From Pseudomonas eucalypticola (GTDB lineage: Bacteria > Pseudomonadota > Gammaproteobacteria > Pseudomonadales > Pseudomonadaceae), in assembly GCF_013374995.1 (NCBI RefSeq), contig NZ_CP056030.1, positions 1,024,501 through 1,088,500 on the forward strand: a DNA stretch of 64,000 nucleotides, read 5' to 3'. Shown piece by piece: positions 53,496 to 62,888 of the stretch. The translations under genes were made by a program, and so were the position numbers. The notes beneath the pieces are model-generated. The model saw only the letters and a program-made list of their open reading frames with translations, was not told the DNA's origin and made no database searches. Position 1 is the first letter of the stretch, and each line of letters starts with the position of its first letter.

Positions 53496-53554
53496 AAAAA
53501 GCCCCTGCCTCACTGGCTGCGGATAGGGGACGCAGCGAATGAGGCAGGGGCTTT
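53496..53554. terminator. Terminator of the alginate operon after algA
   Basis: AAAGCCCCTGCCTCA (53498-53512) pairs with TGAGGCAGGGGCTTT (53540-53554), enclosing a second stem CTGCG/CGCAG. On the minus strand it ends in TTTTT. It lies 18 bases after the algA stop and ends the leftward alg operon. Confidence 0.88.
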
Positions 53555-53572
53555 CATACCCGCGGTGATGCC

Positions 53573-55024
53573 TTATTGAGCGATGGTTTTCACCGACACG
53601 CCACGCTCGATCGGAGTGGAACGACCGTAGATGTCCTCGAAGCGCTCGATGTCGTCTTCACCCAGGTAGCTGCCCGACTGCACTTCGATGATTTCCAGCG
53701 GGATCTTGCCCGGGTTGCGCAGGCGGTGCACCGAGGCGATCGGGATGTAGGTGGACTGGTTTTCGGTGAGCAGGAACACGTTCTCGTCACAGGTGACTTC
53801 GGCGGTGCCCGATACCACGATCCAGTGTTCGGCGCGGTGGTGGTGCATCTGCAGGCTCAGGCAGGCGCCCGGCTTGACCGAGATGTGCTTGACCTGGAAG
53901 CGGCCACCCATGTCCACCGAGTCGTACGAGCCCCACGGGCGGTACACTTCACAGTGGTTCTGGGTTTCGCTGCGACCCTGTTCGTTGAGGGTGGCGACCA
54001 TCTGCTTCACGCCCTGGACCTTGTCCTTGTGGGCGATCATCATGGCGTCCTTGGTTTCCACCACTACGATGTTTTCCAGGCCGATCACCGACACCAGCTT
54101 GCCGTTGCCGTGGATCATGCAGTTGCGGCTGTCCTGTACCACCACATCGCCCTTGGTGACGTTGCCGTTGCTGTCTTTCTCGTGCACGTCCCACAGCGAC
54201 GACCAGCAGCCCACGTCGCTCCAGCCGGCAGTCAGCGGCACCACGCAGGCGCGCTGGGTTTTTTCCATCACCGCGTAGTCGATGGAGTTGTCCGGGCAGC
54301 AGGCGAAGGTGGCTTCATCGATCTCGATGCTGTCGCCATCCTTCACGCTGCGTTCCAGGGTCAGCATGCAGGTGTCGTAGATGTCCGGGTCATGCTTTTT
54401 CAGCTCTTCCAGGAAGCGGCTGGCGCGGAACAGGAACATGCCGCTGTTCCAGAAGTAGCCCCCGGCCTGGACGAATTCGGTGGCGCGTTTTTCGTCCGGT
54501 TTTTCCACGAAGTGCGACACGCGGCTGACGCCTTCAGGCAGCAGGGCATCGTTGCTGGACTTGATGTAGCCATAGCCGGTTTCCGGCTTGGTGGCCGGCA
54601 CGCCAAACAGCACCATCTCGCCACGCTCGGCGGCCACGGTGGCCAGGGCCAGGGCGCGCTGCAGGGCTTTCTGGTCGTCGATGACGTGGTCGGCCGGCAG
54701 CACCAGCATCAGTTCGTCGCGGCCTTCGTTGACCAGCTTCATGGCGGTCAGGGCCACGGCCGGCGCGGTGTTGCGGCCGAAGGGTTCCATGAGGATGCCC
54801 TGGGTTTCCAGCTTCAGGTTGCTCAGCTGTTCATTGACGATGAAGCGGTGGTCTTTGTTGCAGACCACGATGGGGGTGTCCATGCCTTCGAACACCAGGC
54901 GCTCCAGGGTTTGCTGGAACAGGGTGTGCTCGCCGGTCAGGGCCAGGAATTGCTTGGGGAATTGCTTGCGCGAAAGCGGCCACAGACGAGAGCCACTACC
55001 ACCTGACAAGATCACCGGAATCAT
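53573..55024 (-). CDS. algA: Mannose-1-phosphate guanylyltransferase / mannose-6-phosphate isomerase
   Basis: A 483-residue bifunctional enzyme that makes GDP-mannose for alginate. The N-terminal nucleotidyltransferase has LSGGSGSRLWPLSRKQFPKQF, and EKPDEKRA binds the sugar; the C-terminal isomerase cupin has the zinc-binding QMHHHRAEHWIVVSGTAEV. I chose ATG at 55024 (MIPVILSG); an upstream extension is not supported. It is the last gene of the operon and has its own intergenic hairpin upstream. It resembles AlgA more than PslB by context. Confidence 0.95.
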   Translation of the reverse strand: MIPVILSGGSGSRLWPLSRKQFPKQFLALTGEHTLFQQTLERLVFEGMDTPIVVCNKDHRFIVNEQLSNLKLETQGILMEPFGRNTAPAVALTAMKLVNEGRDELMLVLPADHVIDDQKALQRALALATVAAERGEMVLFGVPATKPETGYGYIKSSNDALLPEGVSRVSHFVEKPDEKRATEFVQAGGYFWNSGMFLFRASRFLEELKKHDPDIYDTCMLTLERSVKDGDSIEIDEATFACCPDNSIDYAVMEKTQRACVVPLTAGWSDVGCWSSLWDVHEKDSNGNVTKGDVVVQDSRNCMIHGNGKLVSVIGLENIVVVETKDAMMIAHKDKVQGVKQMVATLNEQGRSETQNHCEVYRPWGSYDSVDMGGRFQVKHISVKPGACLSLQMHHHRAEHWIVVSGTAEVTCDENVFLLTENQSTYIPIASVHRLRNPGKIPLEIIEVQSGSYLGEDDIERFEDIYGRSTPIERGVSVKTIAQ

Positions 55025-55098
55025 GTTGTTTCTCCAATAAAGCGAATGGTTGTTAGACGTTTGCGTTGCCGTTTCTGTCTTGTTTTTGTTCCCTGTCA

Positions 55099-55120
55099 GC
55101 CACCCGCTTTCACGGGTGGC
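55099..55120 (-). other. Hairpin between algF and algA
   Basis: GCCACCCG and CGGGTGGC form an 8-bp stem around CTTTCA in the 109-base gap between algF and algA. It lacks a T-run and so may affect mRNA stability rather than end transcription. Confidence 0.45.
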
Positions 55121-55133
55121 CAACTCGATTCAT

Positions 55134-55784
55134 TCAGCGCGTGGACACCGGGCGCTGTACCCACACCGGCGACAGGCTGGAGCCTTCGCCGGTCACGTAC
55201 AGCACGGCCGCTTCGCCGCGCTCCAGGGCCACCGGCTTGAGGTCGCTGACCTTCTTGTCGCCTTCGTACAGCGCCAGGCTGACCTTCACCGGGTTGATCT
55301 CGCGTTCGCCGGTGCCCTTGGCGGCCACGTCCTTGACCACGTCGGTCTTGCCGTCGGCGGTCTTCAGGGTCAGGGGCTTGTCGCTGAGGTTCTGCACGCG
55401 TACCAGCGACTTCTGCTTGTTCTTGAACGGCGGCTCCTCAACCAGTTGCGGGTTGCCGTTGGTGTTGTTGACCACGGTGTAGTAGTGGTCGGAGGCCAGC
55501 TTCACCGGCAGGGTCTTGGCGCCTACCTTGGCGCTGTAGTCGCCCTGGGGCAGGAAGCTGAAATCGCTGCTGGCCAGCGGCGCGACTTCGTTGAGGTTGG
55601 TGTTGCCGACGCTGGCGCTGACTTCCTGGTTGCTGGCGTTGTAGACGCGAACGAAGGCGGAGCCTTTGGGCGCGGTAGGGCCGTAGAGCGCGGCGTCGCC
55701 ACCGGCGAACGCCTGGGTGGAGAGCAGGCCGGCAGCGGCGATGACAGCGGCGGCGAGACGGGTTTTGACGGTACGTGCGGTCAT
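55134..55784 (-). CDS. algF: Alginate O-acetyltransferase AlgF
   Basis: A 216-residue periplasmic protein with a signal peptide ending in AFAGG. It is the acetylation accessory AlgF, which with AlgI, AlgJ and AlgX O-acetylates mannuronate residues. The core DAALYGPTAPKGSAFVRVYNAS and the later FKNKQKSLVRVQNLSDKPL are as in the family. Start at 55784; gap to algJ is 46 bases. The exact chemical role is not established for this family. Confidence 0.93.
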   Translation of the reverse strand: MTARTVKTRLAAAVIAAAGLLSTQAFAGGDAALYGPTAPKGSAFVRVYNASNQEVSASVGNTNLNEVAPLASSDFSFLPQGDYSAKVGAKTLPVKLASDHYYTVVNNTNGNPQLVEEPPFKNKQKSLVRVQNLSDKPLTLKTADGKTDVVKDVAAKGTGEREINPVKVSLALYEGDKKVSDLKPVALERGEAAVLYVTGEGSSLSPVWVQRPVSTR

Positions 55785-55830
55785 GTGCGATTCCTCTTTG
55801 CTTGTAAAGTCGAGCGCTCTTGACGAAGGC

Positions 55831-56979
55831 TCAGTTGGATTGGCCCACAGCCAGGTTCTGGTTGGTGTTCGGGTCTTTTTTCAGCTCGCCGATCCAGTTC
55901 GGATCAAAGTCGCTGAGGTCGTTTTTCATCGGCAGATATCGTTCCGGGAATTCCCAGATCAGCACTTGTGGAGGGCTGTTCTTGAATGCGTCGGTTTGCA
56001 GGTACTTGAGCATTGGCAGGATCGGGCCGTGGCCGTCTTCGGCGTAATTGACCACGTCGCTGTGCAGCGACTGCTGCAGGGCGCCCAGGAAATTCCAGTG
56101 CGGGTTGGCGCTGTAGCTGGTGCCCACCAGGGCGACCGGAATTTCGCTGCCACCGAACAGGGCGTCACCGCTGGCGGCCTTGTCACCGGCCTGGGTGGTG
56201 GTGCGCTGGGCCAGTTCATCGGGCTTGGGCAGCAGGTTGCTGAACAGCGGGTCCAGGGGCAGGAAGTTGGTCAGGTCACCCTTGTAGGGCTTGGCCTGCT
56301 CGCTGGCGGTGACGAAGGTTTGCGGGTCGCCGCTCAGCGGCGCCTTCTGGGCAATGGCGGTGCTCAGGTTGTGCGCCACCACTTCGGCGCCCATGGGCGT
56401 CCAGTGGGTGTCAGTGCGCAGGAACACCTGGCCCTGGGCCTTGGCCTGTTGCAGCGGGGCCAGCAGGTCGGGGGCGAGGATGCCCGCGGCCGCAGCCTGG
56501 GCGTGGAACTGCTGGTACAGGTCCTTGTGCAGTTCGGCCGGTGCGGTGGCACCGATGTGTTCGGGGTACAGGCGGGCCTTGGCCGGAACGATGGCCAGTA
56601 CCAGTTGCACACCGTGTTGCTTGAGCTGGTCACGCACGCCTTTGATCAGGGCGAAGTTGTCGGCCTCGATCTGCTGGCCGCCGGCCACCGGGTCGAACTC
56701 CTCGTCGCTGTACAGCCACTGGTCGCGGCCCAGCACCACGCCGGGGCGGCCTTCGTTGAACAGCTTGAAGTCCACCGCGGCCCACAGGTTGGTGCCCAGG
56801 CGCTTGATCGGGAACTGGTCGTCGTAGTGGGTTTCCACCGCCTTGGTGAACTTGCCGTTGAGCACGGTCATCTGTGCGGTTCGGTTGAAGCTGGCGAAGC
56901 TCCACAGCGACCAGATGCCCAGGCCCAGCAGCACGGCCAGGAACAGCAGAATGTAGAGGATGCGTAATGATCGGGTCAT
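55831..56979 (-). CDS. algJ: Alginate O-acetylase AlgJ
   Basis: A 382-residue membrane-anchored periplasmic acetyl-esterase-type protein. Residues 8-28 form the anchor. The SGNH-like catalytic pieces are DTHWTPMGAE (Asp-His) and GTSYSANPHWNF (Ser), as in AlgX. I chose ATG at 56979; a TTG five codons earlier would also be in frame. It lies 11 bases after the algI stop. It passes acetyl groups from AlgI to alginate in the periplasm. Confidence 0.93.
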   Translation of the reverse strand: MTRSLRILYILLFLAVLLGLGIWSLWSFASFNRTAQMTVLNGKFTKAVETHYDDQFPIKRLGTNLWAAVDFKLFNEGRPGVVLGRDQWLYSDEEFDPVAGGQQIEADNFALIKGVRDQLKQHGVQLVLAIVPAKARLYPEHIGATAPAELHKDLYQQFHAQAAAAGILAPDLLAPLQQAKAQGQVFLRTDTHWTPMGAEVVAHNLSTAIAQKAPLSGDPQTFVTASEQAKPYKGDLTNFLPLDPLFSNLLPKPDELAQRTTTQAGDKAASGDALFGGSEIPVALVGTSYSANPHWNFLGALQQSLHSDVVNYAEDGHGPILPMLKYLQTDAFKNSPPQVLIWEFPERYLPMKNDLSDFDPNWIGELKKDPNTNQNLAVGQSN

Positions 56980-56990
56980 GGTCGGCTCGC

Positions 56991-58541
56991 TCAAAACTGG
57001 AAGTAAAGGAATGGCGAGAAACTCTGCGCCGACAGCTTCAGGATCGAGGCCACGAACAGCAGCAGCACCAGGGCGCGCATCAGGTAGCGGCTCCAGTCCA
57101 CGGTCCAGTACGAGGCTTGCACCTGATGGCCATGGGCATGGGCGGCCAGGGCAGCCGGGTTGTCGCCCGGGGTGGCGCGGTACAGGCCAGGTTGCGCGGT
57201 GGCCGGGCCGTTGGCTTCGGCCACCGGCGCTTTGGCTTTGGGCTTGGGCGGGTTGCTGTACAGGTCACGCAGGCCGAAGAACGCCAGGGTGAGGTAGGCG
57301 ACCACCAGGGTGGCGACTTGCAGCCCGGTGAGGCTGGCGGCGTTGAGTTCCGACAGGTGCCAGTCGCCGAAGCTGAACATGGCGCCGTACATACGGTAGG
57401 CCACGTGCAGGTTCTCGGCGCGGAAGATTACCCAGCCCATGATCACCAGCAGGAAGGTCAGCGCCCAGCGGATGGGGTTCAGCGAGCGTGGCGTGGTGTT
57501 GATGCCCAGCAGCCGTTCGATGGCCAGCCAGGCGCCGTGCCAGGCACCCCAGATGATGTAGGTGAAGTTGGCGCCGTGCCACAGGCCGCCCAGCAGCATG
57601 GTCAGGAACAGGTTGCGGTAGGTGGCCAGGGTGCCTTTGCGGTTGCCGCCCAGGGTGATGTACAGGTAGTCGCGCAGCCAGGTCGACAGGCTGATGTGCC
57701 AGCGGCGCCAGAACTCGGTGATCGACTGGCTGATGTAGGGTTGCTTGAAGTTTTCCATGAAGCGGAAACCCATCATCAGGCCCAGGCCGATGGCCATGTC
57801 GCTGTAACCGGAGAAGTCGAAGTACAGTTGCGCGGTATAGGACAGCGCACCCAGCCAGGCGTCGCCGGTGGTGGGGTTGGTCAGCGCGAAGCAGTGGTCC
57901 GAGACAGTGGCCAGGGTATCGGCGATGAACACCTTCTTGATGAAGCCCTGCATGAAGCGGGTGGCGCCTTCGCTGAACTTGTCCAGGGTGTGGGTGCGGT
58001 TGTTGAACTGGTCCACCAGGTCGGCGAAGCGCAATACCGGCCCGGCGATCAGGTGCGGGAAGATGGCCACGAACGCGGCGAAGTCGATCAGGTTGCGCGT
58101 GGCCGGGGTGTCGCCACGGTACACGTCGATGATGTAGCTGATCGATTCGAAAATGTAGAACGAGATGCCGATGGGCAGCAGCACGTGGGTAAGAATGAAC
58201 GGCTGCATGCCGAACGAGGTAATGATGGCGTTGATGCTTTCCACGCCGAAGTTGGCGTACTTGAAGTAGCCCAGCACGCACAGGTCCACGGCCACGCCCA
58301 GCAGCAGCCAGCGCTGCGCGGGTTTGGTGCGGATGCCGGCGGCGCCTACGCGCAGGCCGATCCAGTAGTTCCATAGGGTGACCGCGGCGAACAGCGCCAG
58401 GAAATCCACGCGCCACCAGGCGTAGAACACATAGCTGGCGACCAATAACAGCAGGTTGCGGTAACGATTGCCGCACAGGTAGTACAAGCCGAGAAAGACC
58501 GGCAAGAACAGGAACAGGAACACGTTAGATGAGAAAACCAT
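56991..58541 (-). CDS. algI: MBOAT acetyltransferase AlgI
   Basis: A 516-residue multi-pass membrane protein of the MBOAT family that moves acetyl groups from the cytoplasm across the inner membrane. The active-site histidine lies in GGLWHGANFTYIIWG; the preceding FWRRWHISLSTWLRDYLY is also conserved. The last 100 residues contain a linker rich in Pro and Ala before two final helices. A 126-base gap with a REP-like hairpin separates it from algL. Confidence 0.95.
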   Translation of the reverse strand: MVFSSNVFLFLFLPVFLGLYYLCGNRYRNLLLLVASYVFYAWWRVDFLALFAAVTLWNYWIGLRVGAAGIRTKPAQRWLLLGVAVDLCVLGYFKYANFGVESINAIITSFGMQPFILTHVLLPIGISFYIFESISYIIDVYRGDTPATRNLIDFAAFVAIFPHLIAGPVLRFADLVDQFNNRTHTLDKFSEGATRFMQGFIKKVFIADTLATVSDHCFALTNPTTGDAWLGALSYTAQLYFDFSGYSDMAIGLGLMMGFRFMENFKQPYISQSITEFWRRWHISLSTWLRDYLYITLGGNRKGTLATYRNLFLTMLLGGLWHGANFTYIIWGAWHGAWLAIERLLGINTTPRSLNPIRWALTFLLVIMGWVIFRAENLHVAYRMYGAMFSFGDWHLSELNAASLTGLQVATLVVAYLTLAFFGLRDLYSNPPKPKAKAPVAEANGPATAQPGLYRATPGDNPAALAAHAHGHQVQASYWTVDWSRYLMRALVLLLFVASILKLSAQSFSPFLYFQF

Positions 58542-58633
58542 CCCGATCTCTCCTTGTTTGATCCATACACAAGGGCCTAAGCCCCCCCAAACCCCCCATT
58601 TATTCCAGGGGGTGATTACGTCCGGTTACCGCC

Positions 58634-58663
58634 TGTAGCCGCTGCCTGACGGCAGCGGCTACA
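58634..58663. repeat. REP-like hairpin between algL and algI
   Basis: TGTAGCCGCTGCC and GGCAGCGGCTACA form a perfect 13-bp stem around TGAC. The core TGTAGCCGCTGCC is a sequence that recurs in intergenic repeats of fluorescent pseudomonads. It lies 4 bases after the algL stop and 93 bases before the algI start. It may protect or limit the transcript. Confidence 0.65.
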
Positions 58664-58667
58664 AGTG

Positions 58668-59795
58668 CTATGAGCCCTTGTTACCTTTCTCATGCTCGGG
58701 GTCGTAGACCTTGGTCAGGTCGCCGCCCAGGCGGAAGGTCTTGAACGGCTGGCCTTCATGCTTGCGCTGCAACGCATCGGGTGGGCAGCTGTAAAGGCTG
58801 CACCAGGGTTCGAGCCAGGCGAATTTGCTATCCACCTTCAGGTCGGTCATGTCCTGGTCCTTGCCGTTCTTCGCTTCGAAGATGCTCGGGTCTTTCACCC
58901 CTGCCAGCACCTTGTCGCCCAGGCGCTTGAGAGCACCATTGTTTTCCTGGCGCAAGTCCACACCGTTGGCCTGGGCAAAGCTGGCGATCATCGACAGCGG
59001 TGGCAGGGCGTAGTTGTGGTAGGCCAGGGCGCGCTGCTGGCGCTTGACTTCATTGGGCAGGAAACCGTCGGCATCGACCTGGTTGGCGCCGATCTTGTAT
59101 TCCTTCACTGCCCAGTCGAACAGGTCGCGGCGGTCCAAAGCCACGGAGGTAGCCATGACCGACCAGGCCGCCCAGTACGAGTGGTTATTGGTGTGGTCCA
59201 GCGGCAGGTTGTTCCAGTCGCTTACCACCTGGTCGGCCAGGCGCCCGAACCAGGCTTCGATGACCTGGGTCTGCTGCTGGTGGTTGGCCAGTGGGTGGGA
59301 ATCGGAGAACTTCAGGCGCACGTAGGCCGAGGCCATGCTACCCAGTGCCCATTTGCGCATGGACTTGCCGGTGTGGTTGAAGTCCTTGGACATCAGCGCG
59401 TCGGCCTGGGCCCAGGCGGTCAGCCAGTTCAAGGTGCAGTCCAGTTCCTGCGGGTTGCCGTCGCGCATGTACACCATCACCTGCTTGCTGATGCCGCGCT
59501 CCATGTTGGTGATGTCTTTGGTGGCATCACGGAAGGCTTTATCGGACGAGGCATTGAAGGTCGAACGGGTCTTGTCCGAACCTTCGTACTTGCTGCGAAA
59601 CTGCAGGCTCTGGGTGTAGGGCGCCGGCATGGCCTGGCAGCCCTGGTCGTTGGGGCTGGTCTTGAACTTGTCCACGGCCGCCAGGTAACCCTGTGGCGGG
59701 TGCAAGGGCGCGGCAGCCTGGGCGTTGGCGGCGAACATGGCCAGGCCCAACAGGGTCGGGGCCAGCAGGTGCTTGAGTACGTTGGCGCGGTTCAT
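58668..59795 (-). CDS. algL: Alginate lyase AlgL
   Basis: A 375-residue periplasmic poly(beta-D-mannuronate) lyase with a signal peptide (residues 1-28, ending AQAAAP). The catalytic motif NNHSYW is at about residues 201-206, and the [22 protein letters not shown] segment follows. It degrades stray polymer in the periplasm and is part of the export complex. Start at 59795; an upstream extension is not supported. It lies 8 bases after algX. Confidence 0.95.
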   Translation of the reverse strand: MNRANVLKHLLAPTLLGLAMFAANAQAAAPLHPPQGYLAAVDKFKTSPNDQGCQAMPAPYTQSLQFRSKYEGSDKTRSTFNASSDKAFRDATKDITNMERGISKQVMVYMRDGNPQELDCTLNWLTAWAQADALMSKDFNHTGKSMRKWALGSMASAYVRLKFSDSHPLANHQQQTQVIEAWFGRLADQVVSDWNNLPLDHTNNHSYWAAWSVMATSVALDRRDLFDWAVKEYKIGANQVDADGFLPNEVKRQQRALAYHNYALPPLSMIASFAQANGVDLRQENNGALKRLGDKVLAGVKDPSIFEAKNGKDQDMTDLKVDSKFAWLEPWCSLYSCPPDALQRKHEGQPFKTFRLGGDLTKVYDPEHEKGNKGS

Positions 59796-59803
59796 GATTG
59801 ACC

Positions 59804-61252
59804 TCACAGTCCGGCTTGGGCGTTCTGTTGTTTCGGTGATTGCTGAACGCCGGGGAAGACGTTGCGCTTGCACACGGTGGCTTCGACTTTCTGCGGTGCC
59901 TGCCCGGCGTCCGGGCCTTGCACCTCAAGGGCCAGCAGGTTCTGCGAAGCCCAGTCCTCGTCGTTGCGCAACTCGAAGGCAAAGCGCCCGTCGGTTTCGG
60001 ATGTTTCGGGTTTCTCGATTTTCAGGTCCTCGTGGCGGCCGTTCAGGTACCAGAGGGTGGCGTGCAGGGTTTTCACCGAGGTGTCGGCGAACTTGATGTC
60101 GATCTGGTGGTTGCCGTTGTGCAGGTCCTTGATGCCGTTGCGCCCGTTCACCAGCAGTTCGTTCTTGCCGGTCTTCAGCGTGGCACTGGCTTGCAGTTCG
60201 GCCGGCTTGCCTTCGCAACCGTTGTCCAGCATCGACATCATCTGCCGGTAGATGGTCTCCTGGTCCAGGCGGTACAGCGGCGAGAATTCCCAGATGAGGA
60301 TCTTCGGCGGGTGCTTCTGGAAGTCGTCGCTGCCCAGGTACTGCAGCATCGACCCTTCCAGGCCGCCGCCGGGGAAGGCCACGTTGAGGATGTCGGCGCC
60401 AATGTCCTGTTCCAGGAACCCGGAGAAGTTGTAGTTCTTGCCACTGTGGCTGGTGCCCACCAGGGTGATCTGCGGGGTACCGGCGTCGCTGAACAGGTCG
60501 CTGTCGGAAGCCTCGCCCTTGGGTTCGGTGGTGAACTGGTCCATGTACTGGATGGCGTAGCTGGTGCCGCACAGCTGGCCTGCCATGTTGTGCAAGGTGC
60601 CGGTCTTGCCCATGCGCCCGGACAGGTGGGTTTCGAATTCACGCTTGGGCACGTCGGCGAACGCCGGCATCTTCTTCACGGTCTCGGCCACGATCTTGGC
60701 GGTGCGCTGGGCGCCATACGGGGTCCAGTGCTGGTCGCCGCGGAAATAGAAGTCGTGGGCCTGCTGTTCGTTGGTCAGCGGCGACAGGTCCGGCACGTTG
60801 TAGCCCATGCTGGCGAAGCGCTTGAGCATGGCCTGGTAGTTTTTCAGCGCCTTGTCGTAGTCGAACTTGTCGCGGTCGGCCGGGAACAGTTTGTTGCGGT
60901 CCACCAGGCCACGGGTGGGCTGGTACACCAGCACCAGCTCGATGCCCTTGCTCTTGAACGCGTCGTGCAGTTGCTGCAGGCGGCGGTAGCCTTCGGGGGT
61001 GGTGTCGAACTCGGTACGCAGGTCTTCCTGGGTACGGAATAGCCAGTCGCCCTGGGCCTGTACCAGGGTGGTGAAGTTCTGCTGGTAGCGGGTCACGTAG
61101 TTCTTGGCGTCATGGGCCGCCGGGCACAGGCTGCAGCAGGGGGCGGCTTCGTATTTGGGCGCGGCGAAGTCCTGGGCCTTGGCGCCGTTGGCGGCCAGCA
61201 TCGCGGCGGCAAGGCCCGACAGGCTGAGCAGCTTGATCAATGTGGGGTGCAT
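59804..61252 (-). CDS. algX: Alginate acetyltransferase AlgX
   Basis: A 482-residue periplasmic protein with a signal peptide ending AKAQD. The SGNH-like domain has [10 protein letters not shown] and the Ser motif [11 protein letters not shown], and the C-terminal carbohydrate-binding module (about residues 345-475) follows. It acetylates alginate and is part of the secretion complex. The ATG at 61252 has GAGGA seven bases upstream; the ATG at 61261 is also in frame but badly placed relative to that site. Confidence 0.94.
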   Translation of the reverse strand: MHPTLIKLLSLSGLAAAMLAANGAKAQDFAAPKYEAAPCCSLCPAAHDAKNYVTRYQQNFTTLVQAQGDWLFRTQEDLRTEFDTTPEGYRRLQQLHDAFKSKGIELVLVYQPTRGLVDRNKLFPADRDKFDYDKALKNYQAMLKRFASMGYNVPDLSPLTNEQQAHDFYFRGDQHWTPYGAQRTAKIVAETVKKMPAFADVPKREFETHLSGRMGKTGTLHNMAGQLCGTSYAIQYMDQFTTEPKGEASDSDLFSDAGTPQITLVGTSHSGKNYNFSGFLEQDIGADILNVAFPGGGLEGSMLQYLGSDDFQKHPPKILIWEFSPLYRLDQETIYRQMMSMLDNGCEGKPAELQASATLKTGKNELLVNGRNGIKDLHNGNHQIDIKFADTSVKTLHATLWYLNGRHEDLKIEKPETSETDGRFAFELRNDEDWASQNLLALEVQGPDAGQAPQKVEATVCKRNVFPGVQQSPKQQNAQAGL

Positions 61253-61263
61253 GAAATTCATCC

Positions 61264-62862
61264 TCAGTCCTGCATTTCGGTCTGGCGTTCGACGGGGTCG
61301 ATCAGCACGGCTTTTTGTTGGCGTACCATCAGGTCCATGATTTCCGCCTGGCGGTCACCCAGGATGCCGGTGAAGCTGATGCCGCTGGATTTGGTCGGCG
61401 CGAGCATCGACACCCGGTACATCTCCACCGACAAGGGCGAGTCGATGGACAATGGCCCGGTACCGTTGCCGGCCAGTTCGCCGCCCACCAGGATCAGCGA
61501 CACCTGTGCATCGAAGGGGTCGAGCTTGATGTTGCGGTCGGTGTTGCTCAGGTCCTTGATGTGCCCGTACACACCGGTCAGGCCGTTGGCCAGCGCCTTG
61601 TTCTCGTAGAGGCGGATGTTGGTGCTGTTGCGCACGCGAATGCCGTGGCGCTTGTTGCCCAGCAGCTCGTTGCCCCACAGCAGGTTGTCGGCGCTCTCGT
61701 ACAGGGTGATGCCGTCGGTGTGGTTCTTGTAGATCTTGTTGTAGGCCACCAGGTTGCCCACGCTGTTACGGTCGATCACCACGCCCGAGAGATGGTTGTC
61801 GTAGCTGCGGTTGTTGATGATGAAGCTGTCGTTCACTTCCCGTGACACGATGATGCCGTGCTTCTTCTTCGTCCCGTACACGGTGTTGTCGGCGATGATC
61901 AGGCCGTGGGAACGGTCGTGGGGGTCGATGCCGTAGATGATGTTGTCGTGGTAGGTGTTGCTCTTGACCACGAAGTCGCGGGTTTCATAGCAGTAGAAGC
62001 CGTACCACATGTCCGAGAAGGTGCTGCCGATGATCCAGCCGGTGGGCTGGCCGCGGCCCATCTGTGCACTCATGTTCGGGGTGTACTGGGAAATGCTCAC
62101 GCCGTAGGACTTGGACTGGTTGTAGCCCATGCTCGCCATCACGGTGTTGACCATGTAGGTCTCGGTGCCGCCCCAGGCCAGCAGGAACGGGCGGAACTCC
62201 TTGGGCTCGCGGAAGGTGGAGGGGCCGTTGTCAGCCTCGCGCCAGCCCGTTACCCGCGTATCCCGGATGAACAGCTTGCCGTCGTTGACGATGAACGAGC
62301 CACCTTCCTGGGACAGGCGCAGCTCCTTGGCCTGCTTGTCGATCTCGAACACGGCGTTGTGCCCGACCACGATCGGCAGCCGTGCCAGGTAGACGCCCGG
62401 CGCGGTTTCGCGGATGTACTGCTTGGGCAGCTTCTTGACCAGTTCGGTGAGGTTGACGTAGCCGTCTTCGACGAAAATGGCCTGGGGAATGCCGTGCTGG
62501 CGGTTCACCCATTCGGCCATCTTGTTGTCGCCGCCGATGAACTCCTTGAGCACGTCTTCCTGCAGCATGCGCTTGACCATGATCTTGCCCGGCTTGCGAC
62601 GGTCGATCTTGGCGGCCACGGCCTGGGCGGTGTAGCCCGTCAGGTCGGGCAGTTTCGGCGCCGCCAGTTCCAGCGACTCCGGTGGCGCGGTGGTCACGGT
62701 GTAGGTCTTGGCCTGTTGCAAGGTCTTGGCCTCATCGGCCGCCGGCGCGGGCGCAACAGCCGGGTGCGCGGCCGGCGCGCTGGCCAGGGCAGCGCCACTG
62801 GCCAGCAGCAGGGCAGTGACCAGCAACGTCCTGGGCAACGGTAATCTGTGGGTGTTCATCAT
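61264..62862 (-). CDS. algG: Poly(beta-D-mannuronate) C5-epimerase AlgG
   Basis: A 532-residue periplasmic epimerase that converts mannuronate to guluronate in the polymer. It has a signal peptide (residues 1 to about 38, ending ALASAPA), a helical N-terminal part, and the right-handed parallel beta-helix with the catalytic motif DPHDRSHG and repeated NxT/NxS turns. The start at 62862 follows GGGAG; ATG at 62859 is also possible. The stop is 12 bases before the AlgX start at 61252. Confidence 0.95.
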   Translation of the reverse strand: MMNTHRLPLPRTLLVTALLLASGAALASAPAAHPAVAPAPAADEAKTLQQAKTYTVTTAPPESLELAAPKLPDLTGYTAQAVAAKIDRRKPGKIMVKRMLQEDVLKEFIGGDNKMAEWVNRQHGIPQAIFVEDGYVNLTELVKKLPKQYIRETAPGVYLARLPIVVGHNAVFEIDKQAKELRLSQEGGSFIVNDGKLFIRDTRVTGWREADNGPSTFREPKEFRPFLLAWGGTETYMVNTVMASMGYNQSKSYGVSISQYTPNMSAQMGRGQPTGWIIGSTFSDMWYGFYCYETRDFVVKSNTYHDNIIYGIDPHDRSHGLIIADNTVYGTKKKHGIIVSREVNDSFIINNRSYDNHLSGVVIDRNSVGNLVAYNKIYKNHTDGITLYESADNLLWGNELLGNKRHGIRVRNSTNIRLYENKALANGLTGVYGHIKDLSNTDRNIKLDPFDAQVSLILVGGELAGNGTGPLSIDSPLSVEMYRVSMLAPTKSSGISFTGILGDRQAEIMDLMVRQQKAVLIDPVERQTEMQD

Positions 62863-62888
62863 GTCATCGCACTCCCTTCGCAGTCGCA

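Noticed and set aside
53576..58376. Long plus-strand frames opposite algA, algF, algJ and algI
   Set aside because: They are the antisense shadows of the alginate genes; no ribosome sites or protein patterns support them.
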